Origin: Verrucomicrobia bacterium UBA1629
GTDB lineage: Bacteria > Verrucomicrobiota > Kiritimatiellia > RFP12 > UBA1067
Assembly: GCA_002321305.1 (NCBI GenBank)
Contig: DCMF01000044.1
Coordinates: 27,468-76,551, forward strand
Direction of reading: 5' to 3'
DNA length: 49,084 bases
Shown piece after piece: positions 20,746 to 28,893 of this stretch (the first letter of the stretch is position 1; the number at the start of each line of letters is the position of its first letter). Made by a program: the position numbers and the translations under genes. The notes beneath the pieces were generated by a model. That model was given only the letters and a program-made list of their open reading frames with translations. It was not told the origin of the DNA and did not search any database.

Positions 20746-21900
20746 ATGAAGAATGGACTGTTGACGGGGTTCTGTATGTTGGCCCTTGGTGCCGTCGCCG
20801 CACAGGCGCCGAGGCCGGGCGATTGCGACAGGCATGACGGCACGCAGCTGGCCATTGGAAGCGACTTAAAAGGCGTTGGCACAAAAGAACAGTCTCCAGC
20901 AGATTCTGTTCGTCCGACGCCAATTATAGTGGACACAGATTTAGGTGGAGATGTTGACGATGTGCTGGCAATCAGGACATTGTGCTATTTTGAGCATGTC
21001 GGCACGATAAAAATAGTCATGGTCGCGAGTAGTCTGGCAAACCCAACGACCGATGTTGTTCCGGGCATAAGCGCCTTGCTGCAGTATGATGGCTGTTTGG
21101 ACGTTCCGATCTGCTTGAGAAAAGAACCCAAAGGGACAAGCAACGGCTATCTCTCTGTCATTTCACGCTATCCGCATTATGCCAATAAAGCAGCTTCCGA
21201 CAATGCTGTTTCTGCGTATCGTAAAGCACTTTCGACATTAACGGGAAAATGCACCATCATAATGATCGGTACTTATACAAATCTCTCTGATTTGCTTAAT
21301 TCGGATCCCGATGAACATTCTGACAAGAATGGCATTGACTTGGTTAAGGAGCATGTGAAGAACATCTATTTGATGGGAGGGGCATTTCCAGACAGCAAGT
21401 CATGGATGAACACAGGTCGAGGAGGGGTCGTCGGTGCAGAGTGGAACATTGTCGGAGACAGGATCGCCTCTAAGAATGTAATCGACAATTGCCCCGTTCC
21501 CATGATATTCTGTGGTTGGGAAATCGGATATGCAGTCAAGTGCGGTGGAGGAATAAAGGAAAAACTCCCAACGAAAGACATCATGATTGCGGCCATGAAC
21601 AAATGGGGAGCAGGAACTCTCTCTCATGGCAGAGATGGATATGACCCCATCACGGTTGCTGCCGGATGCGTGGGCGAAACGATGAAAATGGGCATTGAAC
21701 TCGTCAGAGGAACAGTTTCCTTCGACTCTGACACCGGATTTACATCATTTTCGGAAAACGAAAAAGGCACTCATTTTTACATGAAGTTGCCTTACGCCGA
21801 TATTAAAAATGATGATGGCTATTATTCATATCACAACATAGATCACTACAAGATATACATGAACCACATTTTGTCAAAAGATTGGTGGGGGAATAAATAA
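20746..21900 (+). CDS. Exported nucleoside hydrolase-family protein
   Basis: Inosine/uridine-preferring nucleoside hydrolases split ribonucleosides into base and ribose. The calcium-binding motif DTDLGGDVDD lies at residues 63-72, and the GTYTNLSDLL, YLMGGAF and AEWNIVGD segments also match. The N-terminus MKNGLLTGFCMLALGAVAAQA is a signal peptide, so the enzyme would act outside the cytoplasm, perhaps scavenging nucleosides or acting in the manner of secreted hydrolases. Residues 22-57 are a variable linker. The gene is clearly richer in A+T than its neighbours from about residue 55 on, with many AAA, ATA and TAT codons, which suggests recent acquisition. It stands alone with its own promoter. 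ATG 20746 follows AGGAGA; the ATG at 20740 stops after two codons. Confidence 0.82.
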   Translation: MKNGLLTGFCMLALGAVAAQAPRPGDCDRHDGTQLAIGSDLKGVGTKEQSPADSVRPTPIIVDTDLGGDVDDVLAIRTLCYFEHVGTIKIVMVASSLANPTTDVVPGISALLQYDGCLDVPICLRKEPKGTSNGYLSVISRYPHYANKAASDNAVSAYRKALSTLTGKCTIIMIGTYTNLSDLLNSDPDEHSDKNGIDLVKEHVKNIYLMGGAFPDSKSWMNTGRGGVVGAEWNIVGDRIASKNVIDNCPVPMIFCGWEIGYAVKCGGGIKEKLPTKDIMIAAMNKWGAGTLSHGRDGYDPITVAAGCVGETMKMGIELVRGTVSFDSDTGFTSFSENEKGTHFYMKLPYADIKNDDGYYSYHNIDHYKIYMNHILSKDWWGNK

Positions 21901-21976
21901 GAAGGCCCAGACGGGGAATTGAGTGTCTGGGGACAGGCTCTTCGTCGGGGATGCGGACGGTGTGGTTGCGTCCGTA

Positions 21977-21985
21977 TGATATAAT
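21977..21985 (+). promoter_or_regulatory. Extended -10 promoter for the Nudix regulator
   Basis: TG at 21977-21978, one base, then TATAAT at 21980-21985, followed by ACGCGCC. No -35 box at the right distance. The 115-base gap has no gene. Confidence 0.74.
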
Positions 21986-22015
21986 ACGCGCCGTCAACCA
22001 AAACAGGGCAAATCC

Positions 22016-22894
22016 ATGATGCAACAGACACAAGAGGATGTGGCGAAGATTGAGGCGTACCGCAAGACGCTCGGCAAGTATCCGAAGCCGAGCGTCACGG
22101 CCGACATCGTCGCCGTGCGTCCGGCCTACAGCGAGCTGGGCGAGGGGCAGTGGCGCGAGAATCCGGCGTTCGCCCTCGAGGTGCTGTTCATCCGGCGCGG
22201 GCAGTGGCCGTTCGAGGGATGCTGGGCGCTGCCGGGCGGGTTCATCCGTCCGACGGAGACCGTGGACGAGGGGGCGCGGCGCGAGCTTCGCGAGGAGACC
22301 GCCCTTGAGGCCGACCGCCTCATCCCCGTCGGCGTGTTCTCGAAGCCGGGCCGCGACATGCGGGCGTGGATCATCTCAAACGCCTTCGTCTCCGTCCACA
22401 GGCGCGGACAGGGCTGCCACGTCAAGGGCGGCGACGATGCCGCGATGGCCCGCTGGCTTCTCCTCAAGTCGCCGACCATCGCGCATGGACGGTTCTCCCT
22501 CCCGTTCTACGCGGACGGGAAACCGGCGTTCTGCCTGTCCGGCGCCTACCGCGAGGAGGATCTCGGCGGCGGCACGGTCCTGTCGGTCGCGGACAATCCA
22601 CTGGCGTTCGACCACGCCCAGATCATCGCGCAGGCGTTCCTGCGCATGCTGTCGTTCGACACGAAGAAGCTCGTGTTCTTCTTCCTGCCGGAGAAGTTCA
22701 CGCTCTCCAACTACATCGACGTCTACCAGTACTTCACGCACAACGCCGTCAGCGCGGCCAACATCCCGAGCTTCCGCCGCCAGCTCACGCAGACGAAGGA
22801 GCCGCTGCTGGAAGTGTGCGCGGGCGAGCGGGAAGACCTCGGCGGACGCGCCCACGCCCCCGCGAAGCTCTACCGCAGGAGAATCAACGCATAA
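22016..22894 (+). CDS. NrtR-like protein: Nudix domain plus winged helix
   Basis: NrtR proteins are repressors that sense ADP-ribose through a Nudix-like domain and control NAD metabolism. The Nudix box runs from about residue 74 with GGFIRPTETVDEG and RRELREETAL, where the final Gly is replaced by Ala; catalysis may be weak, as is common in NrtR regulators. The C-terminal part (about 200-290) has the winged-helix pattern FFLPEKFTLSNYIDVYQYF, the SFRRQL helix and the closing AKLYRRR typical of NrtR. An ADP-ribosylglycohydrolase gene follows after 79 bases, which fits an ADP-ribose-sensing role. A Nudix hydrolase without DNA binding is the alternative. No clear palindromic operator was found at the promoter. 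Confidence 0.83.
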   Translation: MMQQTQEDVAKIEAYRKTLGKYPKPSVTADIVAVRPAYSELGEGQWRENPAFALEVLFIRRGQWPFEGCWALPGGFIRPTETVDEGARRELREETALEADRLIPVGVFSKPGRDMRAWIISNAFVSVHRRGQGCHVKGGDDAAMARWLLLKSPTIAHGRFSLPFYADGKPAFCLSGAYREEDLGGGTVLSVADNPLAFDHAQIIAQAFLRMLSFDTKKLVFFFLPEKFTLSNYIDVYQYFTHNAVSAANIPSFRRQLTQTKEPLLEVCAGEREDLGGRAHAPAKLYRRRINA

Positions 22895-22973
22895 ACGCAA
22901 ACCGAAAGGCCAACGCCAACTTGTCAACGACAATCATATAGCCAAAAAGGAAATAAGAAAAGGAGAAAGAAAC

Positions 22974-23804
22974 ATGGACAGAAACAAAACAAAGGGAATG
23001 CTGTGGGGACTCATCGTGGGCGACGCCTTCGGAAGCCCCATTCAGTTCACGGGCAAGGACGGCCATCCGTGGATCACGGAGATGGTGAAGTGCCCGGTGT
23101 TCAACCTCCCGGCCGGCTACTGGACGGACGACGGGTCGATGGCCCTGTGCGTGATGGACTCGTTCGTCCGCAAGGGCGGCTACGACCTCGCGGACATCGG
23201 GCAGACGTTCGTGCGGTGGCTCCACGAGGGCTACCTCTCCAGCAAGGACGGTCAGGCGTTCGATGTCGGCGGCGCGACGTATTCGGCGGGCCTGGCGCTC
23301 CGGCGCGGCTCGCTTGTGAACGGCTCGGAGGAGTCGCAGGGCAACGGCTCGATCATGCGGTTCGCGCCGAGCTACCTCATCGCCCGTGCGCTCGGACGGC
23401 CGGAGCTCCTGCATGAGGTGAGCGACCTCACGCACGCCTCCCGCCGCGTCCGGCAGGTCGCGGACCGGTTCGCGTCCGTCCTCGACGAGCACATGTCCGG
23501 GACGCGCACGGCGGCGCGAAGCGAATACCGGACGCGGGAGGAGGTCAACAACTCCGGCTGGGCGGTCTCGACGCTGGAGGCGGCGCTCTGGGCGTTCAAC
23601 ACGACGGAATCGTTCGAGGACGCGCTGGTCGCGGCGGTGAACCTGGGCGGCGACTCCGACACCATCGGCGCGGTCTGCGGACAGGTCGCCGGCGCGTATT
23701 ACGGCTTCGAGTCGATCCCCGACCGCTGGGTGAAGGCGGTCAAGACCTGGCAGAAGGTCGATGAACGCATCGAGCGGTTTCTCGATGCACTGGAAAAGAC
23801 CTGA
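22974..23804 (+). CDS. ADP-ribosylglycohydrolase family protein (DraG/ARH fold)
   Basis: This family removes ADP-ribose from proteins, nucleic acids or small molecules and uses two magnesium ions. The metal-binding motifs are present: GDAFGSPIQF near 16, WTDDGSM near 52-58, GNGSIMR near 122, and GGDSDTIGA near 225 carrying the DxD pair. The 276 residues are normal. AGGAGA precedes ATG 22974. Its place right after the NrtR-like regulator suggests an ADP-ribose or NAD turnover unit; a defence role in reversing ADP-ribosylation is also possible. Its substrate cannot be read from the sequence. Confidence 0.9.
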   Translation: MDRNKTKGMLWGLIVGDAFGSPIQFTGKDGHPWITEMVKCPVFNLPAGYWTDDGSMALCVMDSFVRKGGYDLADIGQTFVRWLHEGYLSSKDGQAFDVGGATYSAGLALRRGSLVNGSEESQGNGSIMRFAPSYLIARALGRPELLHEVSDLTHASRRVRQVADRFASVLDEHMSGTRTAARSEYRTREEVNNSGWAVSTLEAALWAFNTTESFEDALVAAVNLGGDSDTIGAVCGQVAGAYYGFESIPDRWVKAVKTWQKVDERIERFLDALEKT

Positions 23805-23862
23805 TCCCGTCCTGCGAACGCAACGGCGTACGGTTCGGATTGGCCAAAGGCAACGGCGATTG

Positions 23863-23871
23863 TGGTATAAT
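23863..23871 (+). promoter_or_regulatory. Extended -10 promoter upstream of the BRO-N gene
   Basis: TG at 23863-23864, one base, then TATAAT at 23866-23871, followed by TGCGGC. The region 23872-23970 holds a 35-codon frame (23882-23989) overlapping the next start; it has no recognised similarity. Confidence 0.65.
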
Positions 23872-23970
23872 TGCGGCAGCAATGACGATGGAGTGGGCGG
23901 CAATGATGCGTGATTCGGCAAAAACAGGCAAAGAGGAGTTCGTTGGCAATCGACGGCAGAAAGGGAAGCA

Positions 23971-24261
23971 ATGTCAAAACAGGAAATAATAAAGATCTTC
24001 GGCGACCGAAAGATCCGTTCCGTCTGGGATGACGAGGCTGAGAAGTGGTACTTTTCCGTTGTGGATGTCGTGGCCGTGCTGACCGACAGCGAGAATCCGC
24101 GAAACTACTGGAAAGTGCTGAAAAGCCGTCTGAAGAAAGAAGGAAATCAAACGGTTACAAATTGTAACCAGTTGAAACTCCGCGCTGAAGATGGAAGAAT
24201 GCGCTTGACCGATGTCGCTGACCAGGAGCAGCTGTTCCGCCTCCGCCCGCAAGGTAAGTGA
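23971..24261 (+). pseudogene. Truncated BRO-N domain protein (phage antirepressor / DinD-like)
   Basis: The first 90 residues match the BRO-N domain of phage antirepressors and DinD-like proteins: KIFGDRKIRSVWDDEAEKWY, FSVVDVVAVLTDSENPRNYW, the LKKEGNQTVTNCNQLK stretch and DVADQEQLFRL. Intact relatives continue after LFRL with a segment starting IQSIPSPKAEPFK and reach 200-280 residues. Here the frame changes to RPQGK and stops after 96 residues. Only the DNA-binding N-terminal domain is left. A good GGGAAG site precedes ATG 23971. Transcription from the promoter at 23866 would still give a small DNA-binding protein, so loss of function is likely but not certain. Confidence 0.75.
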
Positions 24262-24293
24262 CAGGGACTCCCTAAAAGCAGCCGAGCGATTTA

Positions 24294-24302
24294 TGGTATA
24301 AT
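24294..24302 (+). promoter_or_regulatory. Extended -10 promoter of the candidate toxin-antitoxin pair
   Basis: TG at 24294-24295, one base, then TATAAT at 24297-24302, followed by GCGCGA. It is the nearest promoter to the two overlapping genes that follow. Confidence 0.7.
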
Positions 24303-24367
24303 GCGCGAAGCCTTTGAGAGACGGGAATGCGGCTTTCAGGGGCTTTGGTCAGACAACAAGATTTCAT

Positions 24368-24739
24368 ATGAGTGCCAATCGAATGAATGAGATGCCAAGA
24401 GAATGGGTCGAGCGTGTGACGGCAATCCTCGATGCGGGGAAGGTTGGAACTCGTGCGCTCACGAATACGGCTCGCATTGATTGGATGGCGCTGTTTCCTG
24501 AAAGCTTCTCCTTTGAGATCTATTCGGCCATTTCAAAGGTGCTGAAAGACGGTGCCGTCACGGATGCCCGAAAGGTCGAGACGATGAACGAGCCTGGAGA
24601 AGTCTACGAGTTCCTGTTTGCGCATGGAGGCAGGAGGATGTATTCTAAAGTCAATCTGTGCAAGGGAAAGGTTTTGGTGCTTGTCTATTCGGCGCACTTG
24701 CAGCGTCTTGGCAACATTCAAGATGGGAGGTTCGCATGA
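24368..24739 (+). CDS. Hypothetical protein, possible MqsR-like toxin
   Basis: About 123 residues from ATG 24368 (an alternative TTG start at 24314 adds 18). I do not recognise the family with certainty. Its pattern of an N-terminal helix with VGTRALTNTARIDW, a middle VYEFLFAHGGRR segment and a closing strand pair MYSKVNLCKGKVLVLVYSAH is reminiscent of small RelE/MqsR-type mRNA interferases. The next gene overlaps it by four bases (ATGA), as in many toxin-antitoxin operons with the toxin first. It has its own promoter and lies among mobile, phage-related and defence genes. Without a structure or profile search the toxin call is a guess from size, pairing and context. Confidence 0.45.
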   Translation: MSANRMNEMPREWVERVTAILDAGKVGTRALTNTARIDWMALFPESFSFEIYSAISKVLKDGAVTDARKVETMNEPGEVYEFLFAHGGRRMYSKVNLCKGKVLVLVYSAHLQRLGNIQDGRFA

Positions 24740-25077
24740 TGCAGAAGGTTATGTCAAAGGAGCCGGTCGTGATACCGGACGGTAAGGGAGGCGTTCGCGA
24801 GCGGTTCCTTGTCGAGGTCCCGGCATTGGAGAACGAGGCCACGGGCGAAATATATCTCGAAGATGAAGCGCTGGAGATCCTTGATCGCGAGAAGGAAGAG
24901 GCGATGGCGCGTTACGCCGCGCAGGATTTGCTTGAGTCACTTCTGTCGCGCCCTGACTACGCGACTCGCTTGGCAGATTTCCCGACGCGCCGGCATGTCA
25001 CGTTTCGCGTGACATTTGGCGCAGGCATCGCACCCAAGGTGGCTTCTACAGCCTGTCGTGACTATGCAACGGCCTGA
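24736..25077 (+). CDS. Hypothetical protein, possible antitoxin partner
   Basis: 113 residues starting MMQKVMSKEPVVIPDGKGG. The first 60 residues, with VEVPALENEATGEIYLEDEAL, resemble the linker strand region of MqsA/YgiT-type antitoxins, but the zinc-binding CxxC pairs are absent. The expected helix-turn-helix is also not seen; after residue 70 the sequence looks unlike any domain I know and may be out of the original frame. The start at 24736 is preceded by GGGAGG and overlaps the stop of the upstream gene. It may be a damaged antitoxin or an unrelated small protein. Confidence 0.42.
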   Translation: MMQKVMSKEPVVIPDGKGGVRERFLVEVPALENEATGEIYLEDEALEILDREKEEAMARYAAQDLLESLLSRPDYATRLADFPTRRHVTFRVTFGAGIAPKVASTACRDYATA

Positions 25078-25286
25078 TGGCTTCGATTCTACATCTGGAA
25101 GAAAGGACTTTATTTCGACAACAGTAAACTGAACGATTAGACCGGTCGTAGCATCGGAAACGGCCGGCTCCCCACTCGGGAGGGACGCGCTTCGTCGCGT
25201 CCGCTCACGAGGAACGCCACTTACTTTTTCCGCACAGGTGGCCGTTCTGAAACAAGGCCGTGCGGAGAGAGAGGTGGATGTAGGAC
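25078..25286 (+). other. Intergenic region with a hairpin upstream of the PLD-SNF2 gene
   Basis: GGACGCG at 25183-25189 and CGCGTCC at 25196-25202 form a perfect stem with loop CTTCGT. There is no T-run after it, so a classical terminator is unlikely. No TATAAT-type promoter was found before 25287. The rest of the gap holds nothing I can identify. Confidence 0.45.
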
Positions 25287-28200
25287 ATGTTGATTGACAA
25301 CCGGGACGACTATGCGCGTCTGGGCGGCGGTGCAGGCGGCGGCATGACGGCCGTCGCAGATTTCATTCGCAAGTATACGGGGCTGGAGTCGGGACGTGAG
25401 GGTGCGCTGGACATCGTGACCGGCTACTTCACGATCGCCGGGCTCAACCTCCTCTACAAGGAGCTTTCTCCCAACAACGCCTATCGGCTGGTCCTCTCCG
25501 AACTTGCGGGCGACGACGACTTCATGTCCCGCGTCATCGACCTTCTGCAGGGCGATTCCGGCATCGAGTCGTCTCTGAACCTGAGCGAGGCCGCGAAGAA
25601 CGCCGTCGCGTTCCTGAAGCGCGAGACGGTCGCGGTCAAGGCCATCACGAACTCGTTCTGCCATGCCAAGGCCTACGTCTACAAGGACGCCTCGGACGAT
25701 ACGCACGACTACTACGTCATGGGCAGCTCGAACCTGACAGAGGCCGGGCTTGGCCTTCACGCCTCGTCGAACGTCGAGCTGAACTTCGCCCAGACCGGCA
25801 GCACGAACGCCGAGTACGGGCAGCTTCGCCGCTGGTTCAAGAAGCAGTGGGAGACCGTGGCGCAGGACAGGATCGCCCTAGACGCGAAGAATCCCGCGTC
25901 CAAGAAGATCGACGTGAAGCAGTATTTCATCGAGCGCATCGAGGCGTGCTTCGGGCGGACGCATACGCCGGAGGAGATCTACTACAAGATCCTGTTCGAG
26001 CTTTTCAACGGCGAGATGGAACTTGAGCCTGACGCGCTTGCCGAGAGGGAAATGGCCCTTCTCCAGGACTCGACGATCTACCGTACGCTCTTCGACTACC
26101 AGAAGAAAGGCGTCGTCTCGCTCATCAAGATGCTGCGGAAGTGGAACGGCGCGATTCTCGCGGACGCCGTCGGCCTCGGCAAGACGTTCTCGGCCCTGGC
26201 CGTGATGAAGTATTTCCAGAACAACGGCTATCAGGTGCTGATGCTCTGCCCGAAGAAGCTGGAGCAGAACTGGAAGCAGTACCGCCGCAAGCAAGGCTCG
26301 CGCTTTGACCGCGACGAGTTCGACTACGTTGTCCGCTTCCACACCGACCTCCAGGACGACCGCATGGAAACGGACGGCGAAGTCAAGCTCTCGTGGCTCC
26401 TGAAGCAGCCGAAGCTCCTCGTGGTCGTCGACGAAAGCCACAACCTGCGCAACGACAAGTCAAGGCACTACAAGACGCTGCTGGACGACATCCTCTCCCC
26501 GACGGCGACGGACAAGGCGCGCGATGTGAAGGTGCTGCTCCTTTCCGCGACGCCGATCAACAACGGCCTCACGGACATCCGCAACCAGTTCAAGCTCATC
26601 GCGCGAGGCGACAACGCGGCGTTCGACACGGACGATTTCCAGGTCGGGAATCTTGAGACGCTTTTCAGGAGCGCCAACAACCGCTTCCGCGAATGGTGCG
26701 AGAAGCCCAACCGCACGATCGGCGCGTTCATCGAGAGCCTGCCGCCGCACTTCTTCGACCTCACGGACAGGCTCATCGTCGCCCGGACGCGGCACATGGT
26801 CGAGAAGACGCTCGGCGAAGATCTCGGATTCCCGAAGAAGGCCCCGCCCACGAACGAGTACGTGGGGCTGAACGGAATCGGCGACTACCCGGACGTCGCG
26901 GCCGTCTACGACGCCCTTCTCAAGACCAACCTCACGGCCTACCAGCCGACGCAGTACATGGCGCCCCTCGAGAAGGCGACAGCGGGCGGCAAGGGCTGGC
27001 AGGACGACACCTATCGCGAGAAGTTCCTCGTGAAGATGATGGCCGTCCTCTTCATGAAGCGTCTGGAGAGCTGCTGGCATTCGTGCATGAAGACCATCGA
27101 GAAAGTCCTCGACGTCCACGAGCGGACGCTCAACAAGGTCAATGCGTTCCTGGAGTGGAAGGACGCGCACGGAGCGGCGGAGGCCGGGAGCGGAGAAGAC
27201 GAGATCTCCATTTCCGTTCCAGACGGCGCGGAAGAAGAGGACGCGGACGAAGACGAGGCGTTCACGCTCCGCGACGCGACAATCAGCCTCGCGAAGATGG
27301 CGCGGATCCAGGATTTCCGCAAGGGCCTCGAAGCGGACGTCCAGGCCTTGAGCGCCTTCTACGACAACCTCGCCGCATTCGAGGCGAAGTTCAAGGCGGG
27401 CACGGTCAAGGACGGCAAGCTTTCGCGTCTCCTGGAAATCTTGGAGGCCAAGCAGTCCGAAGCCAACCGAAAGGCGCTCGTCTTCACAACCTTCGGCGAC
27501 ACGGCGGAGTACCTCTACGGCCAGATCCGCAAAGCACACCCGGAATGGCGCATCGCCTGCATCACCGGGCAGAGCGTGACGACCTCGGAGACGTGCGAGC
27601 CGAAGAAAGGCCAGACGGCGTTTCAGGGCGTGCTTCAGCGGTTTGCGCCGCGTGCAAAACTCTACCATGAGTTCGACTGGAGCGACCTCTATGCGGACGC
27701 GGGCCTCAGGGAGACGTGCTACGACGGCGAGACAAAGAAGTGGAACGTCCCCTACGAGCAGTGGCGCGAGACGGTCGGGATTTTCGACCCTGACACGCAG
27801 AAGATACTGGACGCCGAGATTGACATCCTCATCGCGACCGACTGCCTGTCCGAAGGCCAGAATCTGCAGGATTCCGATCTCGTGATCAACTACGACATCC
27901 ACTGGAATCCCGTGCGGCTCATCCAGCGCTTCGGGCGAATCGACCGCATCGGCTCGGCCAACAAGGTCGTCAGGGCGGTCAACTTCTGGCCGACGAAGAG
28001 CTACAACGAGTATCTGCACCTGACCGGCCGCATCAACAACCGCATGGCACTCATGCGGCTGGCGGGAACCGAAACCCAGCCGACGGACGAGGAGCTGGCG
28101 AAGATCGTCAAAGACGACCCGACCATCGACCACAACACGCAGAAGCTGCTCGACCAGATCGCGAACGCCGACATCAGCGAGATCGAGGAGACTGTCGCCG

Positions 28201-28874
28201 AGGGCGCCGGAAGCGGCAACCTGGGTCTGCAGGACTTCTCGCTGGAAGTCTTCCGCCAGGATCTGCAGGACTTCTTCAAGAAGCACCGCGACCTCTTCCT
28301 CCAGATGCCGAGCGGCGTGTTCTCCGGCTTTCGGCAAGGTAGTTTTCATACAGGATTAACGGGATTGACAGGATTAAAGGAATCTGGAAATCTTGTGAAT
28401 CCTGTAAATCCTGTCAAAAAGGAAATGTTGCCGGAATCGCTGGTGGCGGTTCTCGGCTATCCGCGCCGCAAGGCGGGCGACGGCAAGCGGCCTTACGAGA
28501 AGATCTATCTGCTCTGCCAGCCGGTCGCGTCTCACACGATGCCACCGAATAATGGCGACGAGGATGGCTCTGCCTCGCACGTGGTCGGCGTGAAGGAGAT
28601 GAACACGGCCGCAATCCTCGGCTTCCTGCGCAAGAACAAGGGTGTCCCGACGGACTTGCCAGAGTGGATTCTCACGAACGACAAGGAGCGGCTGTCGAAA
28701 CTCTCCGCGACGCTCAAGAAATGGATGGAAATCAAAGCCCCCGCCGAAGCGGAAGCCGATGCCGGAGATTTCTTCGATATGCCTGTTCCGACGAATAAGG
28801 TCAAAATTGCGGCAGAGAAAGTCTTCAAGCCAGAGAACTTCGACCTTATAGTATGGGAGTATGTCTCTCGCTAA
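25287..28874 (+). CDS. PLD-family nuclease fused to SNF2/HepA-type helicase
   Basis: A 1,195-residue protein likely to cut or translocate on foreign DNA. The N-terminal part (about 30-190) is a phospholipase-D-type nuclease with one HKD-like motif, HAKAYVYKD followed by YYVMGSSNLTEAG; such domains act as dimers. The helicase follows: YQKKGVVSLI, Walker A DAVGLGKTFS near 295, DESHNLRN near 381, LLSATPINNG near 421, then the second RecA domain with DCLSEGQNLQ and QRFGRIDRIGS near 883. Residues about 1,021-1,043 are encoded by an inverted nonamer array. The next gene is an Eco57I-like DNA methyltransferase. Together they resemble two-gene restriction-modification-like defence cassettes; DISARM is related in its parts but lacks this fusion. 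Confidence 0.87.
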   Translation: MLIDNRDDYARLGGGAGGGMTAVADFIRKYTGLESGREGALDIVTGYFTIAGLNLLYKELSPNNAYRLVLSELAGDDDFMSRVIDLLQGDSGIESSLNLSEAAKNAVAFLKRETVAVKAITNSFCHAKAYVYKDASDDTHDYYVMGSSNLTEAGLGLHASSNVELNFAQTGSTNAEYGQLRRWFKKQWETVAQDRIALDAKNPASKKIDVKQYFIERIEACFGRTHTPEEIYYKILFELFNGEMELEPDALAEREMALLQDSTIYRTLFDYQKKGVVSLIKMLRKWNGAILADAVGLGKTFSALAVMKYFQNNGYQVLMLCPKKLEQNWKQYRRKQGSRFDRDEFDYVVRFHTDLQDDRMETDGEVKLSWLLKQPKLLVVVDESHNLRNDKSRHYKTLLDDILSPTATDKARDVKVLLLSATPINNGLTDIRNQFKLIARGDNAAFDTDDFQVGNLETLFRSANNRFREWCEKPNRTIGAFIESLPPHFFDLTDRLIVARTRHMVEKTLGEDLGFPKKAPPTNEYVGLNGIGDYPDVAAVYDALLKTNLTAYQPTQYMAPLEKATAGGKGWQDDTYREKFLVKMMAVLFMKRLESCWHSCMKTIEKVLDVHERTLNKVNAFLEWKDAHGAAEAGSGEDEISISVPDGAEEEDADEDEAFTLRDATISLAKMARIQDFRKGLEADVQALSAFYDNLAAFEAKFKAGTVKDGKLSRLLEILEAKQSEANRKALVFTTFGDTAEYLYGQIRKAHPEWRIACITGQSVTTSETCEPKKGQTAFQGVLQRFAPRAKLYHEFDWSDLYADAGLRETCYDGETKKWNVPYEQWRETVGIFDPDTQKILDAEIDILIATDCLSEGQNLQDSDLVINYDIHWNPVRLIQRFGRIDRIGSANKVVRAVNFWPTKSYNEYLHLTGRINNRMALMRLAGTETQPTDEELAKIVKDDPTIDHNTQKLLDQIANADISEIEETVAEGAGSGNLGLQDFSLEVFRQDLQDFFKKHRDLFLQMPSGVFSGFRQGSFHTGLTGLTGLKESGNLVNPVNPVKKEMLPESLVAVLGYPRRKAGDGKRPYEKIYLLCQPVASHTMPPNNGDEDGSASHVVGVKEMNTAAILGFLRKNKGVPTDLPEWILTNDKERLSKLSATLKKWMEIKAPAEAEADAGDFFDMPVPTNKVKIAAEKVFKPENFDLIVWEYVSR
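28349..28415 (+). repeat. In-frame inverted nonamer array inside the PLD-SNF2 gene
   Basis: The left arm has TACAGGATT, AACGGGATT, GACAGGATT (28349-28375). The right arm has AATCTTGTG, AATCCTGTA, AATCCTGTC (28389-28415), complementary to the left. The frame is open throughout. The same nonamer forms the insert in the next gene at 29792-29853. Confidence 0.9.
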
Positions 28875-28893
28875 CGATTGGGGGTCTTTGACA

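Noticed and set aside
20602..21936. TGGGGACAG pair as an IS inverted or direct end repeat around the nucleoside hydrolase
   Set aside because: Only nine bases match, there is no transposase, and two copies are too few to call an element.
25183..25202. Intrinsic terminator
   Set aside because: The stem is perfect but no T-run follows and the next gene starts 85 bases later; kept only as a hairpin.
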